The notes below the pieces were generated by a model. That model did not search any database. It saw only the letters and a list, made by a program, of their open reading frames with translations, and was not told where the DNA came from. From NCBI GenBank assembly GCA_036250195.1, contig JAVHZZ010000009.1, positions 40,639,824 to 40,703,823 of the forward strand: 64,000 nucleotides of DNA, read 5' to 3'. A program made the translations under genes and the position numbers. Every line of letters starts with the position of its first letter. Within the stretch, counting starts at the first letter, position 1. Positions 33,450-47,695 of the stretch are shown one piece after another. Origin of the DNA: Mixophyes australis. Its lineage: Eukaryota; Chordata; Amphibia; Anura; Limnodynastidae.

Positions 33450-35213
33450 TTATTGTTGTTAAGGAAAGCAGGATTGTTGTTGTGAGCAAATATAGGCTCT
33501 CGGCAGACTCTAGCTTCAGGCAATAAGCAAAGGCATCCGGTCCCAGGGTTGGCCATAAGGGGAACAGGTATACATGAGAAAAGTTGTCCAAAGTGGGCAA
33601 CACATTTAATGTGAGGAAGAGTTTATAAATTGAAATGTGTTTATTTGAGAGGCAGAGCAAAAAACAGGGCCAGCAGAACATGGTAATTATTGTAAGAGCA
33701 GCAGGAGGGAACCATTCTTCAGTGATACTATGCCTGCCACTGTGCCTGCGAGCTTGTTGTCACTCTTGGGTTGACAGTGAGGAAGACAGAATTGAATAGC
33801 TCACAGCTGAGGCCATCCCACCCACCTGCCAGCCCCCAGCCCACCTGCTTACTCTCTCCCAGACTTTCTCATTGTCTGCCCCTTCCTCCCCTCTGCATCT
33901 CCTCCCATGCACGTTTGACAGCCTCACCCTCTATCTTCCCTCCATGTTTGACAGCATAACGCTCTCTGTCTATTGCTCCAGCACTATGCCTGTAATTGCA
34001 TTTCCCTCTGTCTGCTTTCAATCTGCATGTGACAGCCTTCACATTCTGTGTGTGACAACATCCTGTCTTCGTGTGATAGTCTCTCCCTCTACCTCATCTC
34101 TCCTCTTCATTTGTGACCGAAACTTCCTGTAAACCCCCTGTCATCCATCAGTGTGATGCTTACCCCATCTCAGTAAGTCACACATGTGACCACAAGTACA
34201 GACAGCAAGGTAGTAAGACAGAAGAGTCTGCATCCTATTGTATACAGCTTAGGAGTCCCGATGATGGGGGATAAGTGTTTGAAAGCTATTTGTGTAAATT
34301 GGCTGGTGTTGGTGTGTGTGGGAAGGTGGGGAAGGGGGGTGGTATACTAAATTAATGAAAGGGAGAGGTTGGGGACTATTTATTTATAGGTGGGGGCTAT
34401 TTAATATTTTAATGATGGTCATGGAGGGTCATGGTGGGTCATATTAATTTAATGTGGGGTGATGGGACTATAAATTTAATGCTGGTGGGATTCAATGGCT
34501 TTTAATTGAATGTAGAACCAACTTGGGAGATGATGAGAGGCTATTTATTAGATGTGAATGCTGTTAATTTAATGTTGGGACTAGTTGGGGGAAATAAGCC
34601 TATTTATTACATGTCAATGCTGTTTTATTTCATTAAGGAGGCCTAATTAGTAAACATGGGCACTATTGATTTAATATCATGGCTGGTTCAGGGGAGTGTT
34701 GAGTATTTGCTTTGCTTTACATGAGGTGAATAGAATTTAGTATCTATTTTCCAAACAGGACCCTAACATTCCAGGGTCCAGTCCTGAGCTTAAAGGGTTG
34801 GATATAAAGAATCAACAATGAAAAAGTCTACAGTGGAAATGTTTACCTTCTTAAAGTCAACATAATTTAAGGTCGGCAGTCATAATGTCTACATTTTCTG
34901 AAGGATAACACAGCTAAAATGTCTGGAACTCAATTGAGCTGTGCCTCACTGCCAGTGAGTTACTCGGTCACCACCTCTGGAAACCAGCGTAACCCCAGGG
35001 ACCTACCGGACGGGAAAACTATGTTGTGTTCTTCCCTGGCTATGTGTAAGCTTGTAACTACACTTGTCCCCACAGTACAGGTTAATACAGGAAAACAGCA
35101 GGTACAAGAGCCTACCTTTAATGGGGGCCTGACGTCTTGCACCTGGAAACAAATATATAGCACACCAAAATACAATATACAAGGCAATATTCGCAGCATA
35201 GACAGAATACAAC
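33450..35213. other. Non-coding DNA with degenerate GGGRCTATTTATT repeats
   Basis: 33770-34140 is pyrimidine-rich. 34320-34700 consists of degenerate units with GGGGGCTATTT and TTAATTTAATG, resembling those at 44800-45050. The minus strand at 35120-35160 shows a possible acceptor/donor pair (TTTCCAG|GTGCAAG...AAAG|GTAGGC). No supported gene. Confidence 0.4.
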
Positions 35214-35439
35214 TGTTACAGTATATGGCAGGCTAACCACACGAGTACACAGCTGCTAGCTATCCAGCCGGTTACTACAGCACCAACAGGAGCCTTCTGC
35301 TCTACTGTCGTCTTCCACCTAGTGTACTCACCTCACACACACGGGACCGTGCCCTACTCTGCTTAGGGCTCTCACGCCACTGACTACACCCAGGGCCTTA
35401 TGCCTTACACAATGGGCCTCTCTGCCCAACTGACTACAG

Positions 35440-35850
35440 AGCCTTGTGCTCTGATTATGGGCCTTAGCCCCCTCTCTACCTTGGGCTCTGAGCCCACTAA
35501 CTAGGGCCTTGTGCCCTTCTACTTATGGCCTCTAGACTACTAACTAGGGCCTTGTGCCCTGTCACCTAGGGGCACTAGCCACTACCTCACTAGGCCTTGT
35601 GGCCTTCCTAACTATGGGCACTAGCCCACTATTTACCTACATGGGCCTTGTGCCCTTGATGCACTATGGGCTTAAAGCCCTCCCTAACTGACTACAAGGG
35701 CCTTGTGCCCTCTATGCAACTTTTGTGCTTTAAGCCCACTACCTATAATTAAGGGCCTTGAGCCCAGTTCCCTGGGCCTTATGCCCCTGACTTGTGGCCA
35801 CGGGCATAGCGCCTGACTGTGCCCACGGGCCTTGTGCCAGACCTAATGCA
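35440..35850. repeat. GGGCCTTGTGCCC degenerate tandem repeat
   Basis: GGGCCTTGTGCCC or close variants (CTAGGCCTTGTGGCC, GGGCCTTGAGCCC, GGGCCTTATGCCCC) recur roughly every 20-60 bp from about 35390 to 35840. Each is nearly self-complementary. Confidence 0.8.
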
Positions 35851-35858
35851 GAGTATAC

Positions 35859-36233
35859 TTACCTGCTCTGCGCAGGAAACTCAACTTGCCCCGCAGCCTT
35901 CTTTCTCCGGGTCTTCCAGACACTCCAGCCGGCGGCGCTTCTTCTCCGCTTCGGCACGGGTTTTCCAGCAGCTCTCTGGGCGGGGGCGCTCTCAGCCCTT
36001 ACAAGGGCTCCTCGTCGGCGTCTCTGGCACTGCCCTCTTTTCTTCTTCTGGGCGGGAGCGCTGTTAGCCCTTACAAGGGCTCCCCGCCGACGTCTCCGGA
36101 GGTGATTATCAGTGGCAGGGTTGTTCCTTGCTCTGACAAGGGCATCCTGCCACTTCAGGTATCTTGTTGATTGAAGATCTATCCGGACGTCCCACAACGT
36201 CCCCTCTTCACTCCGCCGACGAACTACTGGCAA
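35859..36233 (-). CDS. Arginine-rich open frame with internal repeat, ending at a splice donor
   Basis: A 124-codon frame, starting MPVVRRRSEEG, contains a repeated RRRRGALVRA-SAPAQ unit (two clear copies and one weaker), very basic and rich in Pro/Ala/Arg. It runs into CAG|GTAAGTAT, a strong donor, and lies downstream of three CCAAT boxes. I recognise no family. It might be the first coding exon of a gene or retroelement leader, or merely open because the DNA is GC-rich and repetitive. Confidence 0.3.
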   Translation of the reverse strand: MPVVRRRSEEGTLWDVRIDLQSTRYLKWQDALVRARNNPATDNHLRRRRRGALVRANSAPAQKKKRGQCQRRRRGALVRAESAPAQRAAGKPVPKRRRSAAGWSVWKTRRKKAAGQVEFPAQSR

Positions 36234-36699
36234 GATGGCACCAGCTCGTCACGGTGCCAATCTTTGGAACAGCCGGAGGTGAGCCGTGATTGGCTCACCT
36301 ATCTGGCCGCTGATTGGCCAGCGGAGAAAGGGGAGCCCTGATTGGCTCATCCTTCTTCCGCTGCCAAGACCTGTGGAAAGGAAGAAATACTAACCAACGC
36401 TGGATCGCTGGAACGGTGAGTAAATCTCCTCTTCTTTCTGCACCCTCTTCATGGGCACAGCAGCCAGAGCCATCTTCTGCCCCTCCAGGGGCACAGCGAC
36501 GCCATCTTCGGGGCACATCTCTGCAGAAGCATCACTTTCTGTCAACTATTCGGAACCCGGAGTTCATTCCTGATTTTAGGGAACTGTCCTATTCAGTCTG
36601 GACTTTGCCACGAACATGCTGAATAGGCTGGGGCTTTGTTCTACCATGGCAGGAGGACCCTAATGCTGTAGGTTTTTGTCTTATAGTGTGACCATAACA

Positions 36700-38172
36700 G
36701 TCTGTCATTGCCTGGTGCTGGATATAGCTTTTGTGGGGGGAACTTTGTTCGTCCCCCATTTTGCAATAGGCCTAGCTTATGAGAGCTGATTTAATTGAGG
36801 GAAGGGTGGTGTATGCTCTTTTAAAAAAAATATAGATATTTTTTAATAATATTAATAGATCAGTCATCATCATCAAGTTGATGATTATGATGACTAACAT
36901 ATCTAGTATGTATATCTAGTACATCATGATAAAAATGTCCTGCATTTACACCTTTGGGAGGCAAATTGTACTCAACTCTACTTTAGCACCATGGTATCTA
37001 TCATGGGTAACTACTGACACTGGAGCAGTACCTACTCTGGACTCTACTGCATGGGCAACTTCATATTTTTAATGAAGTCTATTCAAGATATACCTCTTGC
37101 CAAAATATTTATAAAAATACTGCATACAATATCTATAGGCATATGCATCCTGCTGTTAAAAAAACTTTATATTACACTGCATTGCAAAAAGCAGTCAGTG
37201 CACATGCTTCTGCAGTGACAGAAAATTCAGTTATTTGGGGGGAGAGGCTCTAATCCAGCCAAAGTGAACCAGCCTTAGCCCAATATCAAACCCATAATGT
37301 GTTTGCCTTCATGTGTTTTGTATTGTAGTTTATGAATGTGTAGTATGTTAGTGCATTAACTAATCCAATTATTAAAGTGTGTAAACCGATGAGGTAAACA
37401 ACCACATTAGTTAATAGTTGAGTAATCCAAGCATCAAAGTGGTTAGGGGTAATAAATTGAGATATGGGTAAGGGGTGTGTGGGTGGGTTTGATGTTTGGA
37501 TAAATTATTCTAATATGACTACCAGTTGTGGTTACTTAGCAAACAGGATATAATTTGTAATCCCCAGAGAAGATTAGTCTGTCCCCATGGTAGGGATGAA
37601 GGGAGCTGGGTATACAGTGTCCCTAATGCTAATTTATTAAAGAAAAGGGAGATAATTTGTAGATTGCATGGTCGGCACCAAATATGCCAGCCCAGGGCCC
37701 TAGCAGAAATGCATATTCAGTGTCAGAAAAGGCTATGGTAGATATTATTGTCACATACTAAGTAATATTTCTGAATTAAATGGAAGACTCCAAACACCCG
37801 TACCTTGTCTATAATGGTAAACTAAAACCCAACAATGTAGGATGTTGGAAACCTATACATTTTTTCTCAAGCACTGTTATCGCTACTATGTACTATGACT
37901 GAATTTATCAGTGGATAGGGCGTGCAGCAGATTAACCCGATTAACGAACATTACATAAACAAAAAATGTGGAACACTAAGAATTATTTAATAACAAAGGT
38001 GTATCTATGCACAATTAGGTAATCCCCAGCAATCAATGAGCAGTTAGCTTTAGTCAGTCTATTGCAAGCTTGTGTCTGCTTATTATGATGGTATTTGTGA
38101 GTTACTCCACTTGTGTCCATCAATAAATAAACCTCAATGACTTTAGAGTTTTATGTTGCACAAAATACGTAA
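36700..38172. other. AT-rich DNA without recognised gene
   Basis: Nothing beyond short chance frames. Confidence 0.5.
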
Positions 38173-38600
38173 TGTCACGAGCCGCGGCGGCTCCGGCCAC
38201 TGCCCGCGACTCTCTCCCCTTTAAGGCCCAGGCTTGACGACGGCCGGGACATCACTTCCTGTTTGTCCCGGTCATTGCCAAGGCTACTGACGCTGTTGAT
38301 TTGCCTGTGACCTTGACCCCTTTGCTTGGATTTAGACGCTGCTGAGTTTCCTGTGACCTTTGACCCCTGGCCTGGATTCTGACGCTGCTGTATTGCCTGT
38401 GATCCCAAAACCTTTGCCGGGATCCTCACTCCACCTCTGTGTATCACCTGCGCTACGTTCTCAGGTTATCAGCTCCTACTACTAGAGAACAAGACCTGGG
38501 GGCATCTGAGTACCTGTGAGCGCATCTAGCTCTATGGGAAAGGCGGCTGCTATAGGCGAAGACCTCTGAAGCGGTTCTTGGAGTTGATACCTTGGGCAGT
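38173..38600 (+). mobile_element. Ty3/Gypsy-like LTR fragment
   Basis: Starts TGTCACGAGCCGCGG, with a TATA-like CTTTAAGGCCC at about 38219. Positions 38492-38566 match the 3' LTR of the Gypsy remnant (6283-6357). Internal GACGCTG-TG-T-TTGCCTGTGACC units repeat about three times. No GTGACA right end or duplication was found; the right limit is approximate. Confidence 0.7.
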
Positions 38601-40038
38601 GAGCCCTATTACCTAATTAGTAAGTATTTTGTTTATACAGTCTAAAAAGTGTATATTGCGATAAAAAGCAATATTGAATAGCTTTCGGGAAAGTAGGACC
38701 TTATATTATGTTTTTTTAGCCTTAAATTGTGTACACGGTTTATTTATGTGCTTCTATTAGTAGCAAAACTACCGCCATTGATGGGAGTGCAGCGGCTGCA
38801 GAGCCTGGACATGATTGGGGACTCATAGCTATCACACAGTACAACGGTGGTAGTTTCTGCCACTATTATTTCCTCCAATGCAATGAAGCCAAAAAGTGTC
38901 AGAAGAGCACAGGAGGATGGACTGCACTGCTGGTGCCCCATCCTAATTTTGCAATGGTGCCCGGCGATGTAGTCTTCTGCTCCTGGCTGCTACATATTGA
39001 TATTGGGCTCTATATGCATTATATAAATCATTCTAGAATTGATATACTGCAGTTTAAATTTTAAGTCAGGAGAAGGATGTCAAGGTAGACAGGAAGGCAA
39101 TTGTCCCTGGACCTCTCTTGTTTTTACAGATGACGTCTGAATGATATATAGGTGTTTTTTTATCTGTGCTTTGCATACAGCAGCACAATTTCATTGTATT
39201 TAACACGTATGTGACTAGTAACTGAATATCAGTGACCCATATGAAATATCATATAGTAGACTTCACAAAAAGGCTTGAGATGAGAAATAGTCATAACCAT
39301 GATTACCTTGCAGGAGTGTTTTCCTATAGTAATATTTTATTGTATCATGTAGTGATGTTATAATACCATGGGCTACTTAGTTCTGCTTGCCCTGGGCCAA
39401 AATTTATCAGCCCTTCCGAGTTTTCAATTAGATGTTCCCACTTGAAATTCATAACTATATATTTGTATTTAAATTGAAAAATGTAAACTTCTTGACCCTC
39501 ACTCAAGACAATGTAGGTATTCATTACAACACTTTTATATTTCCATGTGAAAATAATAGATTTCAAATGAAAATCACTAAAAGACTAAGAATGGAAAATA
39601 CTGACAAGATGTTTATGCTTCACTAAGGAAACAATGCTATCCATATGGAGGATTATATACATGAACTACTCTGCAACAAAGCTAGTTTTTGTCTTGCAAC
39701 ATAAAATATATTACAGAGTAATCACATACAGATCTTTTGTTGTATAGCTGTTCAAATACACTATTGTTCTCCTGCACTGAAATCATTTACATATGACAAC
39801 TAACCATCATTTTATACCATTGCCTCTGGCACAGTAAAATGTAGCTTTTTCTCTGATTGCTGTAAGACGTCTTTGTAAATACATCCTGATACATTGCCAG
39901 GCATGAATGTATTTTATATAGAATGTGATAACAGGTTAGAACAATGTGACAGTCTAGTTTTACTGTGCCCTATATCAACAGTTCTGCTATATTTTATTTT
40001 ATTTAAATTCATATGAAGTGTTAGCTGTTTCCTATATC
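38601..40038. other. Non-coding DNA, nothing firmly recognised
   Basis: A 111-codon frame at 38729-39064 (IGLYMHYINHS near its end) has no family resemblance and lacks coding context. The rest is AT-rich. Confidence 0.4.
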
Positions 40039-40332
40039 CAGTGGCGCACGCAGGGGGGGGCTCTGAGTTTCCAGAAACCCCCCCCCTGCACTAACTAAGT
40101 GGCCGCTATAGCTGCACTGTCCTATACAGCAGCCGCAGCGCTGTCAAAGAAGCGTCCGCGGCGGTGCTGTAGCGTATACAGCACCGCCGCGGATGCTTCT
40201 TAGACAGCGCCGCGGCTGCTGTATAGGACAGTGCTGAAGAAACGGAGCAGCAGCTCTCACGGGGGATGTTTTTTTTGGGGGGGTCGGGGGGGAAACCCCC
40301 CCTCCTCCCCGACAATCCTCCGTTCTCCCCTG
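40039..40332. mobile_element. CAGTGGCGCA-type MITE, copy 2
   Basis: Starts CAGTGGCGCACGCAGGGGGG; the right end CTCCCCTG is diverged from the GCGCCACTG of copy 1. The inner hairpin (TATACAGCAGCCGC...GCGGCTGCTGTATA) and the GACAATCCTCCG block match 29568-29824. Confidence 0.75.
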
Positions 40333-41383
40333 ATGTCTTTCCAAATTCTTTCATGCATGGAAAACATAAAAAAATTATTTCTAGACTTGGTGTTCAGAGA
40401 ACAAGACAAACAGGCGCTGAAGCGAATACAGTAACTAACATTCTCTCTATTACTCACAATAGAAGCTACTGAAATATATCCTCATGGAAGCTAAGTCATA
40501 AATTCCGTCATCGCTGTGGGGGTGTTTGTCCCTGCCAGGTTATGATGTAGGCCATTTATTGAAATCTGCAGTACGTTTCCCATCTCGGACTCACACACTG
40601 AGGTCAAACCTGTGGTCTGAGAAACATTCCTAAAACATGAGCATGCTTATTCTTCACAATTAGCGATTGTAAAAAGATATGAGCCTAGGGATTAAGACGC
40701 ATATATATATATTTATTTCTTTTCAACTTCTTGACTTGACATTGAGACTGCTGTTTTAGCATGCCAGATTATAGAACACTGAGGGTAATTTCTTGGTTGT
40801 AAAAAGAGCCTGAACAGCATGTTTGCAGTGGCATTATGTATTTAATAAAAGGCAAATATAAATTATAATTGGTAGAAATGTCTGGCAAATGCTATTTTCC
40901 GAAAACAGAAAGAAAAAGATGAATGCTGGATCTACATTTGAGCACAATACAGTCCCACTTAAATTGTACATGTGTTCGACATAGAGATCATGATTGATAA
41001 TTAAAATATAACTTTTATTGATGTGATAATAAAATAATATATTGTTAATGAAAGCAGTGAAATATATTAGTGACAAGTGAAATAAAACTTGATTTGAAAA
41101 TTGCTGTGTGTGACTTTCACTCTTTTTATTTTTGTTATTATGTATGTATTATATATGATGGAATATTAATACAACTTATATGGGACTATATTGTGCGCCA
41201 ATGTAGATTTAGCGTTTGTCTGGTTCGCTCTTTTTTCTTGATATTAGCTTGAGCTGGCTGGTTGCACCTCAGTATGATCCAGTAAGGTGGATTCATTTGG
41301 ATACTTAGAAAAATACAATATCTGTACAGTACACTAGAGAGCTAACAGTCCCTCAAACTTCTTACTACTGCGACAATTCCTTT
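40333..41383. other. AT-rich DNA without recognised gene
   Basis: Nothing recognised. Confidence 0.5.
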
Positions 41384-41391
41384 ATCTAAAT

Positions 41392-42359
<968 letters not shown>

Positions 42360-42873
42360 ATCTAAAAGCTATTTTAGAACAGGAATTGCATTAATTTACT
42401 GTGGATACCAATTTAGCCAACATTCTCATACTCTGTTATATATGACATAAAAATACTTATGAAATCATTCACCAATAGTAATAATGTATTTATTATAACT
42501 TATTTGCATAACATCACCATATTACTCATACCGTAAAGAGAATACTGACCATTCACATCAGTTCGTGCTCTATTGGAGCAGACAGTGACATAATTAAAAC
42601 ACACACACAAGGGTTCATTTTTGTCAGAAGCCCATTAACCTATCAGTATGTTTTTGACTCTTGGAAGAAACACGGAGCATCCAGAGGATCGCCACACAAA
42701 CATGGGGAGAACACATATATGGGCCCATTTTTATCAAATCCCAATTAAACTACTAGTATATTTTTGGATTATCGGGAGAAACCGGGGCACCTGGAGAAAG
42801 TCCACAAAAGCAATGAGAGAACATACAAACGCAACAAAGATGGTGCCCTGTTTGGAATGAGCGCATGTGGATA

Positions 42874-43293
42874 CAGGCCCGGCGCTCCCATTAGGCAACC
42901 TTAGGCAGTTGCCTAGGGCACCGGGACCTGCAGGGCGCCGCTGACTAGATTAGAAAATCTAGTCAGCGGCTCAGCGGGTCGGGAGAGAAGTGGGGTGCCG
43001 CCGCTGTTTTTCAATGTCCGCGGCGCATCTCACACATGATCACTGACTGACATCAGTGATCATGTGATGGTCTGTCCGGCGGCGCCTCTGAAGTATCACA
43101 CTGTGAATAAAGTTCTTCCTGACGCCCCCCTCCCCTCCCAGCATGCATCGCGAGGAGCAGCTAGAGGAAGAAAAAGTATGTAAAATCTAATTATTTTTTT
43201 ATTTAGTGTGTTTGGGGGGCGCGGGGGGGGGGGGGGGGTTTGGTTAGCGGCGAAATTTTGCCTAGGGCGCCGAGAACCCTAGCACCTGCCCTG
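42874..43293. mobile_element. Non-autonomous hAT element, 420 bp
   Basis: The ends CAGGCCCGGCGCT and (complement) CAGGGCAGGTGCT are similar, with GCCTAGGGC near both. TGTGGATA is duplicated perfectly at 42866-42873 and 43294-43301. It contains a small palindrome, CCGCTGACTAGATT-AGAAA-ATCTAGTCAGCGG, and a G-run at 43223-43240. Confidence 0.9.
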
Positions 43294-43682
43294 TGTGGAT
43301 ATTGATTTCATGATTCACGAAAGCTTGATAGTCTCAATGGAGTCACATGATTCTAATGGCAAACAATTAATAGCTGTGAGTTTTACATAATAGTTAATAT
43401 AATCTGTTGGTAGGAAGAAATAATGACAGCACTCAGTATTGTTATGGGTGCAAACTGCATAATAATATAGATTTACTATATAGATAATAACATTAGCAAA
43501 GTGGTTATCAATGCTTGTAAGTGTAAATCTATATCTATTTATTATAATACAAATATGTGATATTGCTATAATATTTTGGCCAAAAAACTTCATGTTCGCA
43601 ACCCAATCCCAAAGGTCTTGATCATACCTATGTCTTAGTTGCCATGTAGCCAGCCTGTAAAGGGTTATATAATAAACAAAAA

Positions 43683-43989
43683 GGGCCTGAGTCATTAAGT
43701 AAAGCAAAGCATAAAAAAGGAGTAACTTTGCACCTGGACAAAACCATGTTGCATTGGAAGGGGAGGTAAATTTAAAATGTGATGGCAGATGTATAGTTGG
43801 GGTAGGGCATGCCCTTTAAATTTCAGTGTAAACATAAAGCTAGCAAGTATTTTTGTGCTACATGAAAAAACAGCCAGTATTTAACTTATGTGCAAAATAA
43901 TAAACTATCTGCACCACTTGCATTGTAACATGGTTTGTCCCGGAGAACACTTACTCCTTTTTCTGCATTACTTTCCTTAATGACTCAGG
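43683..43989. mobile_element. MITE, GGGCCTG family, copy 3
   Basis: Starts GGGCCTGAGTCATTAAG and ends TCCTTAATGACTCAGG, missing the last CCC. Colinear with copies 1 and 2, with a small deletion after GGGCATG. Confidence 0.83.
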
Positions 43990-46900
43990 TTCAAAATGTC
44001 TTTCTTGTGAAGATGTGCAATATGATTTTAATAACATTAATTTATTGTTTTTAAGCACAAAAGTTTGAATGAAATGTTTGCAATCCTCCTGCCACAGAAT
44101 TGGATAATATTTTGGTGTGCATCATGGTAATCCAACGCCATTGGTGTAAAAAAATATCTGCTTTCATTTTCAACAAGATTCGAACCAGTCCACATAATCT
44201 CTATGTGATCTGTATTCAGTCATTTACAGATCCTTGAATAGTAAATCAACAATTTGCATAGCTTAATTCAAAGTGAGAGGTTGCAGGTAGAGTAGAGAGT
44301 TTTTTTTACTTATTATATGACTCTACGTAAAAGCAGGTGAATCTGTTGTGCTAAAAAATCAGCTGCAATAATAAGCATGGGCACCTGATGGCGTATTAAA
44401 AAATGCAATTTGATGTTTAACACTTGAGCAGAAGTGCTTCTACTTGTCATCACTTGGTGTCCTGTCATCAGATACGATGTGCATGTACAGTAAGAAAACA
44501 ATACTCTTTGATTAGTATTATACTATACTATATGAACTATACTCCTTGCATGCACTGTCCCCTGATATTACAGAATAGGTACACAAAGGCAATTATTGTG
44601 CTCATCCCAATCTGACGAGTGAGAGACAGCTTCTGATTGGCTGCTCAAATTAATTAGGTGAGCTTACCCAATATTAAATCATCTGCAGCGGGAAACTCTG
44701 ACAGAGAAGTCTGTTTTGGTTCAATGGGTTTCCCCAAGATGGATTAAGTCGGATACAGAAAAGAAGATGGTAGGTAAGAATATCTTACCCTACACTACAG
44801 AAAAACATGGGACATTATTAATTAGAAAAATAATAAAGACAACACTGTTAATTATTTATTTACAAAGGGGACACTATTTATTAATTTATCTATTTATAAA
44901 GGAGGCCCTATTTGCTTATTAATTTCTACAGTGGGCACTATTTCATTATTAATTTCTATAGGTTCACTATTTTATTTTCTATTTCTAAAGGGGGCTCTAT
45001 CTTATTAGCTGAGAATCATAGGACACAAATCATTATTAGATTATTATAGGGAAGCACATTCTTTTTTTTCCTCCCTGGTACCCACCAGCCAGAGGTAGCA
45101 GGAAGGGCTCAGTGCTACAAGTAGCACAACCTGTTAATGAAGGGAAGAAAGGTTTTTCCTGTTTCATTTATTTATAGCAGTGTCCTGTAAACCACATACA
45201 TTATTTTAGAGTATTACTGGTGACGGTTTATAACTGGTGTAAGTGGAAAGTAAATTTAATATTCTGTGCTATTTTATTATTGTGGGGATGTTGCTGTAGT
45301 ATTTCAAAATGCTACTGTGATCTGTGTAACGATCAATGTTGCCAAGGCAATACGACTCTGCTTTTGAAATTCACATATTCATTAATAGAAATGTTAATAT
45401 GTGTTTTTGTCATGTGCTCCCGCCTGCTGTGTGAACATCTGTTACCTGGATACTCAGACACCAATATGGTAATGTAATGAAGGCTGTGGAATAAACAGCA
45501 TAAAAATAATATATGTTTAAATATAATTTGCTGTATAATTATTAAGCACCGCATATGTACAGATTTTATTGCTGCCGTGCTTGAGATGTGGTTAGGTGAT
45601 GTAATAGCACAATTTTAGTAAATAGTATAAACAGTACCTTCCAGTACATACAGTATTCATGCCATTATTTTAGTACAAGTGTTGATTTTACACTATTTTA
45701 CAGTAACACACGAAATGATGCAAAGATTACGTTCAATTGATCATGATTTTATTATAGCACATTATATGCAATTTGTTTTAAGATATACTCTATATTTTGG
45801 TCATTACGCTTATTCAAAGTGAATTATATAATACCAAATTTAAATGATACATAGGTCCAAAGATTAAGTAAGGTACAACAATAAAAATACTGTACAATAC
45901 ACATATACACAAAGTACAGGTCCATTAATGTTCAAAAAATGTCCAAATGCTGTATAAGAAACATGCAACTTTACGTTACAGTAAATTCAGCCAAGTCCTA
46001 GTGCAACTCCATTACAGTGCAAATAGTCCCTGTAATAGCATCTCCCAAGCAACAAATGATTAAATTAATGGCAAAAAAACATTCCAGAATAGTCCAAGTG
46101 TAAAGTTCCAAACATTTAGAGTTAGGAGAATATTCACCTTAGAGGTGCAAATATGTGCATGTGCAAACCATGTTGTAGTGCAAGGGATGCAAATGCATTT
46201 TGTTGCATGCAGTAAAAATACTGCCTGCTTTTGTATTTAGCACGTAAATACTAGGGACATTTATTTCTAAGACAGCAATTTGAAGTTGAGATAGTATATG
46301 CCCCCTTCCAACTAAATCTGCCTGCAGATTTTAAATATTTTCCCCCTGGCAACTTTTGGCCTTGGGAGAAAACACAAGCAAGAGGACGGGACTCTTTACC
46401 AGCACGTCGTGATTGTAAATGGGTTTGACAAAAAATGGGTACACCTGATTTGGGCCTATTGTGCTCATAGGTTTATATACAGTACGGATAATATTATAAT
46501 GACTGTCAGGATGAGGGCCTAAATAGAATATTTAATGTCAGGGCCCCAAACAAAATATTCAATTCATAAATAGAAATGAACATGACTTCCCCTCAGATAA
46601 GATTTTTTTTCTCTTTAAAACAGTTGGCCAGTGAACCCAGGTAATCAGGTAATTAGGTTAAGTTGAGACGGTCTTTCAGGAAACTCGCTTAACATATACA
46701 GATCACAGCCATGCATTGTCTTTGATCCTGTATTTAATATTGAAAGGAGACTGTCTAATAAGGCAGGGTAAAAACAAAGTAACCACTAGGTGTAAGGCAT
46801 AAATTAGGGGACACTATATGCTAGAGGAACCGTTTAGGCCAATGAAAAATATAGAAACTTCAAAGACATTATCTTCATATTTCATATTTTGGGATATCAG

Positions 46901-47691
46901 TGTGCCAATCTGTACTTAAGGGCAAAAAATACACTAGGGTTGTGAAGTATAGATCCCAACGGTACAGAGAAACCACAGTAGTCCCATGTCTTTTGGAATG
47001 GTGATTGATATTGCTGTAATTCAATCATATTTGGTATGTAAATTTGCGGGAGATTATGTCTGGTATATTGAAGGGGGCGTTAATTCTCTGGGATATGTCT
47101 GAGAAAAATTAAGAAAGGTTAAAACTTTTGGACTGTTTTTGAGCAAACCATAGTTGACACCCAGGGGACCTCTCCTCCCCCTCTTTAGCATTTACACTGC
47201 CCCTCTGAAGGCCATCCCATTTCAGTTTGCTTAAAAAGCCTGTGTGTGAAGGAGCTAATTGTCAGACTTTTGGTAAATCAATCAACATTGATAAGCTGTC
47301 CATCTTCCAAGCCAATTTCCCTTGGCGCAGAATGTACCACTCGTATGTAAGTTTATACTTTGGCTGTGTGTTATGTCATCTTTTATTAATTGCTTTCATA
47401 ACATGTAAGCATTGTACTTTTTGTATATTAAATCTAACATTGCTGTTCCTTATTGGTCTTATGGGTCTAAATGAATTCCCTGCCTGTTTAGAAGAGGTAA
47501 ATTCCTTCCTGTGTTAACCTTTTAAATACCAGTGTGGGAAGTGTTAACTCTTTAAGTTATGAGAGCGCAGAGTGTGCCTATTGGGTAATTAAGTCATAGG
47601 CGTTCTATGGGTTTTATACGTAGATGGTGGCAGGTGAGAAGTGTGAAAATAGGTGCCTGGGTTGGGGAAAGGACCAGTTAGATCTGTAACC
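43990..47691. other. AT-rich DNA without recognised gene
   Basis: 44800-45050 has degenerate GGGGCACTATTTATTAATTT units. No gene, RNA or paired inverted repeat was found. Around 47200-47700 a TTAAAAAG box and, beyond the MITE, an AATAAA (about 48153) could belong to an old LTR, but this is speculative. Confidence 0.45.
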
Positions 47692-47695
47692 TTAA

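Larger units (their letters stand above)
35214..36699 (-). mobile_element. Possible LTR-like or promoter block, CpG-rich
   Basis: The block has TGTTACAG at one end and ACCATAACA at the other, that is TGTTA...TAACA, but no matching 5-bp duplication. On the minus strand three CCAAT boxes (ATTGG at 36289, 36313 and 36341 on plus) precede a GC-rich open frame ending at a strong splice donor, CAG|GTAAGTAT (after 35863). Then comes a GGGCACAAGGCCC-type repeated region. This arrangement could be an LTR with 5' leader or a host CpG-island promoter; I cannot decide. Confidence 0.4.

Noticed and set aside
38729..39064. 111-codon frame as a host gene
   Set aside because: No splice or promoter context, no recognised motif, and overlapping frames on the other strand.
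47227..47517. 96-codon hydrophobic frame as a membrane protein
   Set aside because: Hydrophobicity follows from T-rich DNA; no signal of selection or family resemblance is visible.
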